From Deinococcus cellulosilyticus NBRC 106333 = KACC 11606 (lineage in GTDB: Bacteria > Deinococcota > Deinococci > Deinococcales > Deinococcaceae): a DNA stretch of 64,000 bases. The DNA lies in contig NZ_BJXB01000006.1 of NCBI RefSeq assembly GCF_007990775.1, forward strand, positions 167,991 through 231,990. Reading direction: 5' to 3'. Below are positions 7,992 to 16,113 of the stretch, piece after piece; within the stretch, counting starts at the first letter, position 1, and every line of letters begins with the position of its first letter. Below the pieces are notes generated by a model. It did not search any database and was not told the origin of the DNA. It saw only the letters and a list, made by a program, of their open reading frames with translations. The position numbers and the translations under genes are program-made.

Positions 7992-8417
7992 ATGAAACAC
8001 CAGTTGAACCTGGGCGATCTTGAAGCCCAGACGGCCATCCAGGCCATTCATCAGGCATTGGTCCACAGAAACCAGTCAGCCGTCATTGCTGTCGCCGATT
8101 CACACGGCGACCTGCTGGCCCTGCGCAGAATGGACGGTGCAGGTCTCCCCTCCATTCAGGTGGCCACCAACAAGGCTTACACCGCTGCAAGGCTTGGAGA
8201 GGTCACTGGTGACACAGGAAAAGCGTCTGTCACCCAGGGCTGGAGTTTCAGTGACTACGGCGAACTGAAATACGTGGGCTGGGATGGTGGTGTGCCCGTG
8301 TGGCATCAGGGACAGGTGGTTGGTGCTGTGGCCGTCAGCGGTCTGCGTCCCGAAGAGGACCGTGATCTTGCCGAAATCGGCATCCAGAAACACCTTGAAG
8401 TGGAGGTGCTCGCATGA
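7992..8417 (+). CDS. HbpS/GlcG-like (DUF336) protein
   Basis: The 141-residue protein matches the GlcG/HbpS family, small proteins that bind heme or cobalamin-like ligands or act as accessory sensors: LNLGDLEAQTAIQAIHQALVHRNQSAVIAVADSHGDLLALRRMDGAG followed by a C-terminal QVVGAVAVSGLRPEEDRDLAEIG. The start ATG at 7992 is set by AGGAGG (7981-7986). Its stop overlaps the aldo-keto reductase start (ATGA), so the two are coupled. The ligand is unknown. Confidence 0.82.
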   Translation: MKHQLNLGDLEAQTAIQAIHQALVHRNQSAVIAVADSHGDLLALRRMDGAGLPSIQVATNKAYTAARLGEVTGDTGKASVTQGWSFSDYGELKYVGWDGGVPVWHQGQVVGAVAVSGLRPEEDRDLAEIGIQKHLEVEVLA

Positions 8418-9310
8418 CCCACACCGAACTGAAGCCTGGAAAGCTGAAGCTTTCAACCATTGTCGCCGGGGCATGGAGAATGGCTGACTGGAACTGGAAC
8501 CCGCAAGACAGGCTGCACTGGATCGAGCAATGCATCGAGCGGGGCGTGACCAGTTTCGACCATGCCGACATTTATGGCAATTACAGTGTAGAAGGCCTGT
8601 TTGGTGAAGCCCTTGCCCTGAATCCAGAGTTGCGCAACCAGATGCAACTGGTCAGCAAATGCGGCATCAAATTGATCTCAGACCGGAGACCAGAACACCG
8701 GATCAAGTCCTACGACCACTCAAAAAAACACATCATCTGGTCGGTCGAAAATTCCCTGAGGGAACTCAGGACCGACCGCCTGGACCTGCTGCTCTTGCAC
8801 CGCCCGAGTCCCCTCATGCAGGCAGATGAAGTGGCAGAAGCCTTCAGTGAACTGCAACAGCAGGGAAAAGTGCTGGCTTTCGGGGTCTCCAATTTCACCC
8901 CTCATCAGTTTGACCTGCTGAACAGTCGATTTGAACTGGTGACCAATCAGATTGAACTCTCCCCCCTGCACCTTGATCCTCTGCACGATGGCACCCTGGA
9001 CCAGTTGCAAAAAGAACGGGTGGCTCCGATGGTGTGGTCCCCTCTGGCCCAGGGCCGCATTTTCACCGATTCTGGAGAACGCAGTGTCAGGGTCAGGCTG
9101 ACTCTGGAACGCCTCGCCAACGAACATGGCGTATCTGTTGCAACGCTGGTTTACGCCTGGATTCTGAAACACCCCAGCCGTCCCCTCCCCATCACCGGGT
9201 CCCAGCGCATGCAGGTGATCAACGAAGCGGTTCAGGCCCTGAACGTGCAACTGTCGGAACAGGACTGGTTCGAGGTCTGGCAGGCCTCACAAGGGCATGA
9301 GGTTCCCTGA
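8414..9310 (+). CDS. Aldo/keto reductase (YdhF-like)
   Basis: This 298-residue NADPH-dependent oxidoreductase has the family tetrad: Asp49 and Tyr54 in FDHADIYG, Lys82 in VSKCG, and His129 in LLLLHRPSP. The late SPLAQGRIF and ITGSQRMQVINEA segments bind the cofactor. It resembles E. coli YdhF, an oxidoreductase of undefined substrate. It is translationally coupled to the HbpS-like gene upstream and shares its promoter. The substrate cannot be told from sequence. Confidence 0.9.
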   Translation: MTHTELKPGKLKLSTIVAGAWRMADWNWNPQDRLHWIEQCIERGVTSFDHADIYGNYSVEGLFGEALALNPELRNQMQLVSKCGIKLISDRRPEHRIKSYDHSKKHIIWSVENSLRELRTDRLDLLLLHRPSPLMQADEVAEAFSELQQQGKVLAFGVSNFTPHQFDLLNSRFELVTNQIELSPLHLDPLHDGTLDQLQKERVAPMVWSPLAQGRIFTDSGERSVRVRLTLERLANEHGVSVATLVYAWILKHPSRPLPITGSQRMQVINEAVQALNVQLSEQDWFEVWQASQGHEVP

Positions 9311-9347
9311 GACAGACGTCCCAGTCTGGTCCGGGTCAATCCTCACT

Positions 9348-9374
9348 TTGAAACCGCTGACGGGCGGGTAAAGT
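9348..9374 (+). promoter_or_regulatory. Promoter of ackA-pta, probably leaderless
   Basis: TTGAAA (9348-9353) and TAAAGT (9369-9374) are 15 bp apart, which is short. ATG at 9382 follows the -10 box by 7 nt, so transcription would begin at or beside the start codon. No spaced ribosome site precedes this ATG. Confidence 0.55.
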
Positions 9375-9381
9375 GAGAGGG

Positions 9382-10563
9382 ATGCGCGATACCCTGGTCA
9401 TCAACTGCGGAAGTTCTTCCATCAAATTTGCCCTGATTCATCCCCAGAGCCAGACCACAGTGGTGAGTGGCCTGGCCGAGAAGCTCAATGAAACGGGTCC
9501 TCTGCTGACCGTCAAAACAGCCAGGGGCAAGGAAACCCTGCCTCTGGCCGAGCAGGGGCACGCTGAAGCCATGCATGGAATTCTGCATGCCCTGGAGTCC
9601 CTGAACCTGTTGCAGGATGTGGCTGCCGTCGGGCACCGCATTGTGCACGGTGGTGAATACTTTCATTCGGCCACCCGGGTGAATGATGAAGTGTTAAAAG
9701 CCATTGAGGCCTGCATTCCGCTGGCTCCACTGCACAATCCGGTGAACCTGCTGGGCCTTCAGGCCGCCCTGGAAGCCTTTCCAGACCTGCCCCATGTGGT
9801 GGTCTTTGACACCGCCTTTCACCAGACCATGCCGGAACATGCCTACAGGTACGCCGTTCCGGCTGAACTGTACCGGGACCATGGGGTGCGGCGTTATGGT
9901 TTTCACGGCACCAGCCACCAGTATGTGACCATGAAGGCCGCTGAAATGCTTGGAAAGCCTCTGGAAGAGACCTGCTTTGTCAGTGCCCACCTGGGGAATG
10001 GCTGCTCCATCACTGCCGTGAAAGGGGGTCAGAGTACAGACACCAGCATGGGCCTCACCCCCCTTGAAGGCCTGGTGATGGGCACCCGTTCCGGAGATGT
10101 GGACCCGAACCTGCACCTCTTTTTGCACCAGACGCTGGGGCTCTCCATCGAACAGATCACGGACCTCCTGAACAAGAAGAGTGGTCTGCTGGGGCTTTCT
10201 GAGCTGTCCAACGATTGCCGGGAACTGGAGCAGGCCAGACTTGCCGGTCACACAGGGGCGTCTCTTGCACTGGAAGTGTTCTGTTACCGTCTGGCGAAGT
10301 ACGTGGCGGCCATGGCGGTTCCGCTGGGCCGCCTGGACGCCCTGATTTTCACCGGAGGCATTGGGGAGAACAGCCGTTTTGTGCGTGAAAAAACCCTCTC
10401 TCATCTGGGCATTCTGGGCCTCAGGCTCGACCCGGAGCGCAATGCAGGTCTCGTTGGTGGGCAATCTGGCCCCATCACCCTGGAGGGGGGCACCCCTGCA
10501 CTGGTGGTGGGCACCAATGAAGAGCTGATGATCGCCCTGCAAACAGAAAAGGTGCTGACATGA
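9382..10563 (+). CDS. ackA: Acetate kinase
   Basis: AckA interconverts acetyl phosphate plus ADP with acetate plus ATP. The 393-residue protein is of normal length. It shows the N-terminal phosphate-binding NCGSSSIKF, VGHRIVHGG, FDTAFHQTMP, RYGFHGTSHQYV, AHLGNGCS, GTRSGDVDP and FTGGIGENS. The ATG at 9382 is preferred to GTG at 9373 because it sits 7 nt after a TAAAGT box and begins the conserved strand directly. Its stop overlaps the pta start (ATGA), forming the usual acetate-overflow operon. Confidence 0.96.
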   Translation: MRDTLVINCGSSSIKFALIHPQSQTTVVSGLAEKLNETGPLLTVKTARGKETLPLAEQGHAEAMHGILHALESLNLLQDVAAVGHRIVHGGEYFHSATRVNDEVLKAIEACIPLAPLHNPVNLLGLQAALEAFPDLPHVVVFDTAFHQTMPEHAYRYAVPAELYRDHGVRRYGFHGTSHQYVTMKAAEMLGKPLEETCFVSAHLGNGCSITAVKGGQSTDTSMGLTPLEGLVMGTRSGDVDPNLHLFLHQTLGLSIEQITDLLNKKSGLLGLSELSNDCRELEQARLAGHTGASLALEVFCYRLAKYVAAMAVPLGRLDALIFTGGIGENSRFVREKTLSHLGILGLRLDPERNAGLVGGQSGPITLEGGTPALVVGTNEELMIALQTEKVLT

Positions 10564-12635
10564 AAACATTCTTTATTGCTCCTGTCGGACAGCAGGTGGG
10601 ACTGTCGAGCACGGCCCTTGGGCTGGTGCGGGCCCTGCAGCGTGCCTCTCTGAAAGTGGGTTTCTGCAAACCCATCGCGCAGGACCATGCCAGTCTGGAC
10701 CGCAGTGTGCATTTTGCCAAGGAGAACTGCAAACTGCACGCCCCTGCTCCCATCAACCTGGACCGCGCCGAGATGTTCCTCGGGCAGCACCAGGAAGACG
10801 CCCTGATGGAGGAGGTGGTGAGTGTCTTCCAGCGGGCCGCCGAGGGGGCAGACGTGGTGGTGGTCGAGGGTCTGGCGATCACTGGAAAGAACCCTTATGC
10901 CCACCAGCTCAATGTGTCGATGGCCCGCAACCTCGGAGCAGACACCGTGCTGGTCGCCACACTTGCCGGGAACCCCACGTTTGAACTGGCAGACCAGCTG
11001 GAGATCACCGCCCATGACTTCGCCAGCAGCAGCAGGCAGGCCATTGCCGGTTATGTGCTGAATTTTGCTGATGCCGATCTGGACGTGATGAAGCTGGTCC
11101 ATGACCTGCGCACCCACAGCGACCTGCTGGGCAGTTTGCCGATGCTGGGGATCATTCACCGCAACGCTGAACTGGCTGCCCCGAGAACCTGGGATGTGGC
11201 CCAGCACCTGCACGCCAGAATCCTGAACCAGGGTCACATGAAGATGCGCCGGGTGCGGGCGAACATGGTTTCTGCCCGTTCGGTGAACCGCATTGTGGAC
11301 CTGTTCCGTCCCGGGACACTGGTGGTGGTCCCCGGAGACCGCGAGGATGTGATCATGGCGACCAGTCTGGCCAGCCTCAACGGCATCCCTCTGGCAGGCA
11401 TGCTGATCACCTGTGGCGAAATGCCCGACGAAACCATCCTCAGGCTGTGCCGCCCGGCCCTGAATTCGGATCTGCCCGTCATGCTGGTGGATTCCAACAG
11501 CTACCACACTGCAAATCTGCTGAACCAGATGGACCCACAGGTGCCCCTTGATGACCTGGAACGCATGGAGCAGGTGCTGGACTTCGTGGCGGACCGTCTG
11601 GACACCGGGCACCTCAAGCAGAACATCCACGTGGCCCATGAGCGCAAGATGCCCCCTCCGGCTTTCCGTTATGAACTCATCCAGAAAGCACGGGTGGCCC
11701 GAAGGCGCATTGTCCTCCCTGAAGGGGATGAACCCCGCACCGTGCGTGCAGCCATCCAGTGCCACGAGAAAGGCATTGCCGAGTGCATCCTGCTTGCCAA
11801 GCCTGAGAGTGTCCAGCGGGTGGCCGAAGCACAGGGCCTGACGCTCCCGGACTCCCTGCGCATTGTGGACCCGGTGTCCGTGCGCAGCCGTTATGTGGAA
11901 CCGATGGTGGAACTCCGCAAGCACAAGGGCCTCACCGCGCCCATGGCCGAACACCAGCTTGAGGACACCGTGGTGCTGGGCACCATGATGCTGGCCCTCG
12001 GTGAGGTGGACGGTCTGGTCAGTGGGGCCATCCACACCACCGCCAACACCATCCGTCCTGCCCTGCAACTCATCAAGACTGCCCCCAACACCCGCATTGT
12101 CAGCAGTGTCTTTTTCATGCTGATGCCCGAACAGGTGCTGGTCTACGGAGATTGCGCAGTGAACCCCAACCCCACTGCAGAAGAGCTGGCAGACATTGCC
12201 ATTCAGTCGGCAGACTCTGCTGCAGCGTTCGGGATCACCCCGAGGGTTGCCATGATCAGTTACTCCACCGGAACCTCCGGAGCTGGGGACGATGTGGAGA
12301 AGGTCCGTCAGGCCACGGAACTGGCAAAAAGCAAGCGGCCAGACCTGATCATTGACGGTCCAATGCAGTATGACGCTGCGAGTGTGGCCAGTGTGGGCGC
12401 ACAGAAGGCTCCAGGCAGTCCGGTGGCAGGCAAGGCCACGGTGTTCATCTTCCCTGATCTGAACACCGGGAACACCACCTACAAGGCCGTGCAGCGCAGT
12501 GCCAACGTGGTGAGTGTGGGTCCGATGCTGCAGGGTTTGCGCAAACCCGTCAACGACCTGTCCCGGGGTGCACTGGTGGATGACATCGTGTACACCATTG
12601 CCCTCACGGCCATCCAGTCCACGCAAACGCAGTAA
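10560..12635 (+). CDS. pta: Phosphate acetyltransferase (long type with BioD-like domain)
   Basis: Pta converts acetyl-CoA and phosphate to acetyl phosphate. The 691-residue protein is the long form. An N-terminal P-loop-like BioD-related domain (residues 1-210) precedes a DRTGG domain (about 215-320) and the catalytic PTA_PTB domain (about 360-690), with RRIVLPEGDEPRTVRAA at its start and MISYSTGTSGAGDDVEKVR and NVFP-type segments later. In enteric bacteria the extra domains respond to NADH and pyruvate. It ends 18 nt before a strong terminator. Confidence 0.96.
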   Translation: MKTFFIAPVGQQVGLSSTALGLVRALQRASLKVGFCKPIAQDHASLDRSVHFAKENCKLHAPAPINLDRAEMFLGQHQEDALMEEVVSVFQRAAEGADVVVVEGLAITGKNPYAHQLNVSMARNLGADTVLVATLAGNPTFELADQLEITAHDFASSSRQAIAGYVLNFADADLDVMKLVHDLRTHSDLLGSLPMLGIIHRNAELAAPRTWDVAQHLHARILNQGHMKMRRVRANMVSARSVNRIVDLFRPGTLVVVPGDREDVIMATSLASLNGIPLAGMLITCGEMPDETILRLCRPALNSDLPVMLVDSNSYHTANLLNQMDPQVPLDDLERMEQVLDFVADRLDTGHLKQNIHVAHERKMPPPAFRYELIQKARVARRRIVLPEGDEPRTVRAAIQCHEKGIAECILLAKPESVQRVAEAQGLTLPDSLRIVDPVSVRSRYVEPMVELRKHKGLTAPMAEHQLEDTVVLGTMMLALGEVDGLVSGAIHTTANTIRPALQLIKTAPNTRIVSSVFFMLMPEQVLVYGDCAVNPNPTAEELADIAIQSADSAAAFGITPRVAMISYSTGTSGAGDDVEKVRQATELAKSKRPDLIIDGPMQYDAASVASVGAQKAPGSPVAGKATVFIFPDLNTGNTTYKAVQRSANVVSVGPMLQGLRKPVNDLSRGALVDDIVYTIALTAIQSTQTQ

Positions 12636-12653
12636 CGCAAAAGTTTGCTGTCC

Positions 12654-12684
12654 ATCCCGGGTGAAAAGCCCGGGATTCTTTTTT
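12654..12684 (+). terminator. Rho-independent terminator of ackA-pta
   Basis: An 8-bp perfect stem (ATCCCGGG / CCCGGGAT) with a 7-nt loop is followed by TCTTTTTT. Confidence 0.92.
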
Positions 12685-12705
12685 GGGACGGCTTTGAACA
12701 GAAGA

Positions 12706-12721
12706 TGTGATCTCAATCACA
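12706..12721. promoter_or_regulatory. CRP/FNR-family binding site
   Basis: TGTGATCTCAATCACA has both TGTGA and TCACA half-sites with the 6-nt spacing of a CRP site. It is centred about 50 bp before the start expected from the TACACT box at 12751-12756, a spacing suited to activation of the gene at 12796. Confidence 0.65.
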
Positions 12722-12795
12722 GCGTTCATGGTTTTGTAAGCGTTTTTTATTTACACTGAAGGACATAGGGCACAATTTCTGCAAGGAGAGCGACC

Positions 12796-13284
12796 ATGAA
12801 CAGCTACAAACACACCGAACGGCTGAGCACTGCCCCTGGAGACCTCTGGAAGGTCCTGACCGATGTCGCCCACTGGAGCACCTGGGACCCGGAAGTGGAG
12901 AGCGCCACCCTGGAAGGCATTTTTAGACAGGGCGCAAAAGGAACGATCAAACACAAAAACGGTGCTGTGATCAGGTTTTCTGTGCTTCTCTGTGATGTGG
13001 GCCAGAGCTACATCATCTCCACCACCCTGGCACTGGGCGTGGAAATGCTGACCAAACGCTACTGGGAACAGGACGGCAAAGACCTGCTGCTGACCCAGGA
13101 GGTCACCCTGATTGGCCCCATGGCTCCCATTTTCATGCGCATGCGCAAAGAAGGCCTTTCCAGAAATGTTCCTGCAGCACTGCTGAACATCAAAGGACTG
13201 CTGGAACCCCACTTTCAACAGGGCACAAAAGAAACCATCAACCGCAATATGAGTGGTGAAAACAAGCCTGGGTCGGCGTTCTAG
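12796..13284 (+). CDS. SRPBCC (START-like) family protein
   Basis: The 162-residue protein has the START/Bet v1-like order: an N-terminal strand and helix (APGDLWKVLTDVAHWSTWDPEVESATLEG), a central sheet, and a long C-terminal helix with ALLNIKGLLEPHFQQG. These small helix-grip proteins bind hydrophobic ligands, and many are uncharacterised. AAGGAG (12783-12788) sets the ATG. The perfect CRP-type site upstream suggests control by a cyclic-nucleotide-type regulator. It stands alone with its own terminator. Confidence 0.8.
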   Translation: MNSYKHTERLSTAPGDLWKVLTDVAHWSTWDPEVESATLEGIFRQGAKGTIKHKNGAVIRFSVLLCDVGQSYIISTTLALGVEMLTKRYWEQDGKDLLLTQEVTLIGPMAPIFMRMRKEGLSRNVPAALLNIKGLLEPHFQQGTKETINRNMSGENKPGSAF

Positions 13285-13330
13285 CAAGCACATCCACTGG
13301 AAGCGTTTCTATTCATGGTCTACTTGCTGA

Positions 13331-13356
13331 AACCTGGGCTTCTGGTCCAGGTTTTT
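13331..13356 (+). terminator. Rho-independent terminator after the SRPBCC gene
   Basis: A 7-bp stem (AACCTGG / CCAGGTT) with a 9-nt loop ends in a T-run. The rest of the gap to 13547 shows no gene, only a short heptamer array at 13467-13487. Confidence 0.82.
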
Positions 13357-13466
13357 TGTGACTCTGAAGGGGTTGTGGATGGTATGAGAGGAGAAAACCG
13401 TATTGTAGATGCCTCCATGTCGTTTTCCTGAAATCCTGAGTCCATGCACTACTCTGACGCCTTTGT

Positions 13467-13487
13467 GCTGATGGCTGACAACTGATC
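13467..13487. repeat. Short GCTGANN-like heptamer array, possible decayed element end
   Basis: GCTGATG, GCTGACA and ACTGATC follow each other directly, like the arms of the intergenic elements at 33712 and 38742. No inverted partner is visible nearby. Confidence 0.3.
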
Positions 13488-13547
13488 CATCCAGAGCATG
13501 ACCTGGCTCCCATTTCCCATGAACACTGGGATTTAAACTGGAGCCCT

Positions 13548-14252
13548 ATGAAATATCAGAATGCACTGATCACCGGCGGTTCCAAAGGCATCGGATACAG
13601 CATTGCAAAAACCCTGCTCGAAGCAGGACTGAACGTCACCATCACCGCTCGCAAACAGGAAGAGCTTGACGCTGCAGCCCAGTCTCTGGGACAGCCCGAA
13701 AAAGTGCTGGCGGTCAAAGCAGATGCCAGAGAATACAGCCAGCTTGAAGCCGCAGTGCAGGCCCACCTTGAGAAATTCGGTGCACTGGATGTGGTGGTGG
13801 CCAACGCAGGGGTGGGTGTGTTCAAACCCGTGCAGGACCTCAGCATTGAAGACTGGCATGCGGTCATCGACACCAACCTCACCGGAGTGTTCTACACCCT
13901 CAAGGCCAGTGTGGATGCCCTCAGCAAAACCAAAGGATACCTGATCACCATTTCCAGTCTGGCAGGCAAAAACCCCTTCGCTGGAGGGGCAGCTTACAAC
14001 GCCAGCAAATTTGGCCTCAATGGCTTCACCGAAGCGGCCATGCTGGACCTCCGTGCCCTGGGCATCAAAGCCACCCAGATCATGCCGGGAAGTGTCGCCA
14101 CCCACTTCAACAACCACACCCCGAATGAACAGGACGCCTGGAAAATCCAGCCCGAAGACATCGCCCAGATTGTGCAGGACCTGCTGGAGATGAATGAAAG
14201 AACCCTGCCTTCCAGGGTGGAAGTGCGCCCAAGCCAGCCCAAAAAAGGCTGA
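13548..14252 (+). CDS. Short-chain dehydrogenase/reductase
   Basis: The 234-residue classical SDR has the nucleotide-binding TGGSKGIG (9-16), NAG (86-88), Asn110, and the catalytic Ser136/137, Tyr150 and Lys154 of YNASK. Arg35 after the second strand (TARK) suggests NADP(H). It most resembles 3-oxoacyl-reductase-like or uncharacterised SDRs. The length is typical. It is monocistronic, between an upstream gene with its own terminator and a bidirectional terminator downstream, so context gives no substrate. Confidence 0.9.
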   Translation: MKYQNALITGGSKGIGYSIAKTLLEAGLNVTITARKQEELDAAAQSLGQPEKVLAVKADAREYSQLEAAVQAHLEKFGALDVVVANAGVGVFKPVQDLSIEDWHAVIDTNLTGVFYTLKASVDALSKTKGYLITISSLAGKNPFAGGAAYNASKFGLNGFTEAAMLDLRALGIKATQIMPGSVATHFNNHTPNEQDAWKIQPEDIAQIVQDLLEMNERTLPSRVEVRPSQPKKG

Positions 14253-14266
14253 ATCAAGATTTTTGA

Positions 14267-14295
14267 GGGAGGAAGCATGGCTTCCTCCCTTTTTT
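14267..14295. terminator. Bidirectional terminator
   Basis: A 10-bp perfect stem (GGGAGGAAGC / GCTTCCTCCC) with a 3-nt loop is followed by six T on the plus strand and serves the SDR gene. It also stands 10 nt past the end of the convergent MerR gene. Confidence 0.9.
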
Positions 14296-14304
14296 ATGGC
14301 TGTT

Positions 14305-15102
14305 TCACCTGATGGGCCAGCACACCTCAGTGCGGTACTGCTGTGCAGCCGCCACCTGAGAAGGGCCAATCAGGTACACCTCTCTGGGAGGTCCTGCTGG
14401 ACCGTGGCCCAGACCCTGCATCCCTTCCAGCAGCGCCGTGTATGCCCCTGAGAGCGCATCATATGGACCGGAATGCAAGGTGTGAAGCACCAGACCGGTG
14501 GGAAACATCTGGACCTCGGGGCAGTCCTTTGATGGAGCCACAACGGGAATTCCAGCTTCCACCGTGAGGTCCTCTTCCCGGAATTCCTGATCGTGATACA
14601 TCAGGAAAGGAGCACCATTCGGCCTCAGGTTCAGGTCGGCGGCCCTCCTGTAAAGGGATGCAAAGAGGGCACCCAGGTTCTGCTGGATCTGCAAAAACGT
14701 GGAGGTTTCTGTGTGGGTGATGGCGTGCCACCCTTCCTCTTCTCGCACAAAAACCTCATGCCTGGAGAGGAGCAGGTGCGGAGGCTCTTCCAGAGCAGCA
14801 ATTTTCTGTTGCAACTGCACAAGCTCCTTCTCCAGTTGGTCCCGGTGCTGCTGCATGCGGCGCTGGAGTTCCAGGGGGTCTTGTATTTGTAACAGGTCCC
14901 GAATGGCCTCCAGCGAGAAATCCAGGGACCTCAACCAGCGGATTCTTTCGGCATCCTGTGCCTGAGAGAGGCTGTAGTAACGGTACCCCGATGGCTCGAT
15001 GTGCGCCGGTTTCAACAGCCCGATTTCGTCGTAATGCCTGAGCAGCGAGACCGAAATGCGGGTCACCTGGGAGAAACGGCCAATGGGAACCAGGGGTCTC
15101 AT
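14305..15102 (-). CDS. MerR-family regulator with GyrI-like effector domain
   Basis: The 265-residue protein has an N-terminal MerR HTH (VPIGRFSQVTRISVSLLRHYDEIGLLKPAHIEPSGYRYYSLSQ), a dimerising coiled coil (about residues 75-105) and a C-terminal GyrI/BmrR-like ligand-binding domain (about 115-265). Proteins of this build sense hydrophobic cations or other small molecules and activate promoters with a long spacer. It overlaps the upstream GyrI-like gene by ATGA, and a MerR-type promoter with a 19-bp spacer precedes that pair, so it is probably self-regulating. Confidence 0.92.
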   Translation of the reverse strand: MRPLVPIGRFSQVTRISVSLLRHYDEIGLLKPAHIEPSGYRYYSLSQAQDAERIRWLRSLDFSLEAIRDLLQIQDPLELQRRMQQHRDQLEKELVQLQQKIAALEEPPHLLLSRHEVFVREEEGWHAITHTETSTFLQIQQNLGALFASLYRRAADLNLRPNGAPFLMYHDQEFREEDLTVEAGIPVVAPSKDCPEVQMFPTGLVLHTLHSGPYDALSGAYTALLEGMQGLGHGPAGPPREVYLIGPSQVAAAQQYRTEVCWPIR

Positions 15103-15707
15103 CGGCTGGTCACAGGGTAACGGATCAGGGTTTTCAGTTTCTCAGGAGCAGCACGGGTGAAATCAGACAGGTAGATCTCATGGTGTTTCCCTGAGATGCT
15201 CAGGGCCTGCGCTGCAATCGAGTTGTGCAGCCGCTCAATGGTCTCCCCTTCCGCGCTGAATGGGCCCACATGCAGGACCTGGGCCACCTGCCCTTCCGTG
15301 AAGGTTTCCAGTCGCACCTCACTCAGCCTGTCCAGCCCTTTCTTGCGAATCACTTCTGAACGGATCTGCTCAAAGAGCGCTGGAGTCAGGTGGTCTGGTT
15401 GCTGGATCATCAGGGTCCAGTGCCAGTGTTCACGGCTGGCCTGCACCGCATCAAATTCAGGAGCTTGCTCGTTTCCCATCCACCAGAGGCCCTCAAGGGG
15501 TTGCACCTTGTGTTCAGTGCCCAGCTTTTTCAGGGCAAATTTGATGGCGTAAGACAGGCTGTAGAGGGCAGAAACAGCTGTTTTAAAAGCAGGGGCAGTG
15601 TTGGGGTCTCCTGTGCCATCCAGCATCAGGCACTGGACCGGAGGCAACTGTAGAAGCTCAGGATCGTGGCGTTTCGGGGCTCTGGGGGCTTTCAGCAGGG
15701 TGTTCAT
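15099..15707 (-). CDS. GyrI-like small-molecule-binding protein
   Basis: The 202-residue protein resembles stand-alone GyrI-like proteins (COG4832): LPPVQCLMLDGTGDPNTAPAFKTAVSALYSLSYAIKFALKK near the start, then LEGLWWMG, and VAQVLHVGPFSAEGETIERLHNSIAAQ. These have the ligand fold of multidrug-binding MerR effectors; some hydrolyse or bind cyclopropanoid drugs. ATG at 15707 follows AGGAGG by 5 nt. It is first in a two-gene operon with the MerR regulator, suggesting it handles the same ligand. Confidence 0.85.
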   Translation of the reverse strand: MNTLLKAPRAPKRHDPELLQLPPVQCLMLDGTGDPNTAPAFKTAVSALYSLSYAIKFALKKLGTEHKVQPLEGLWWMGNEQAPEFDAVQASREHWHWTLMIQQPDHLTPALFEQIRSEVIRKKGLDRLSEVRLETFTEGQVAQVLHVGPFSAEGETIERLHNSIAAQALSISGKHHEIYLSDFTRAAPEKLKTLIRYPVTSR

Positions 15708-15723
15708 CGGACCTCCTGCCTTC

Positions 15724-15754
15724 AGTATCGGGTCTCCAACGGTTGCAGGGTCAA
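15724..15754 (-). promoter_or_regulatory. MerR-type promoter with 19-bp spacer
   Basis: On the minus strand TTGACC (15749-15754) and GATACT (15724-15729) are separated by exactly 19 bp, the over-long spacer that MerR regulators correct. The spacer contains the imperfect dyad CTGCAACCGTTGGAG, with 6 of 7 positions paired. It precedes the GyrI-like/MerR operon. Confidence 0.8.
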
Positions 15755-15767
15755 GGGCAGGAATCCT

Positions 15768-16016
15768 TCAGGATGAAGGGTCAGTCAGGTCCAGAAAGTG
15801 ATCGGGGTCATCAGGCTGGAAGACCTGCCTGATCCATTCAAAAGCGCTGCGTTCACTCTCAAAATTCCCGTACTCGCTCGGGTTTCCCTCGGTGAAGTAA
15901 ATGCGGATCTGCCACTGGGTGGGCAGAATCTGGTGCACCTCCACCCGGGTCACCTGATCCAGGTTGATCACGTTTCTGTGTCCATTGGGATTTTTGACAA
16001 TCAAGAAGTGTGCCAT
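15768..16016 (-). CDS. Small protein of unknown function
   Basis: This 82-residue soluble protein (MAHFLIVKNPNGHRNVINLDQVTRVEVHQI...) has a pattern of strands and an aromatic, acidic C-terminus (FEWIRQVFQPDDPDHFLDL). I do not recognise a family. It lies alone between the MerR/GyrI promoter and rpiA, in a stretch where all genes run on the minus strand. Codon use looks like its neighbours, which supports its being real. Confidence 0.65.
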   Translation of the reverse strand: MAHFLIVKNPNGHRNVINLDQVTRVEVHQILPTQWQIRIYFTEGNPSEYGNFESERSAFEWIRQVFQPDDPDHFLDLTDPSS

Positions 16017-16113
16017 GTTTCAAGCATGACCCGAGGGGCACGAAAAATCTGTAGCATCCAGGAAAGTCAAAAAGCGCCCCGGGGCAGGGCGCTCATTGCA
16101 GGTTCTGATCGCT

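Noticed and set aside
10401..12716. A 771-codon open frame on the minus strand over pta
   Set aside because: It is the antisense shadow of pta, rich in His, Gln and Gly as such shadows are, and has no start signals.
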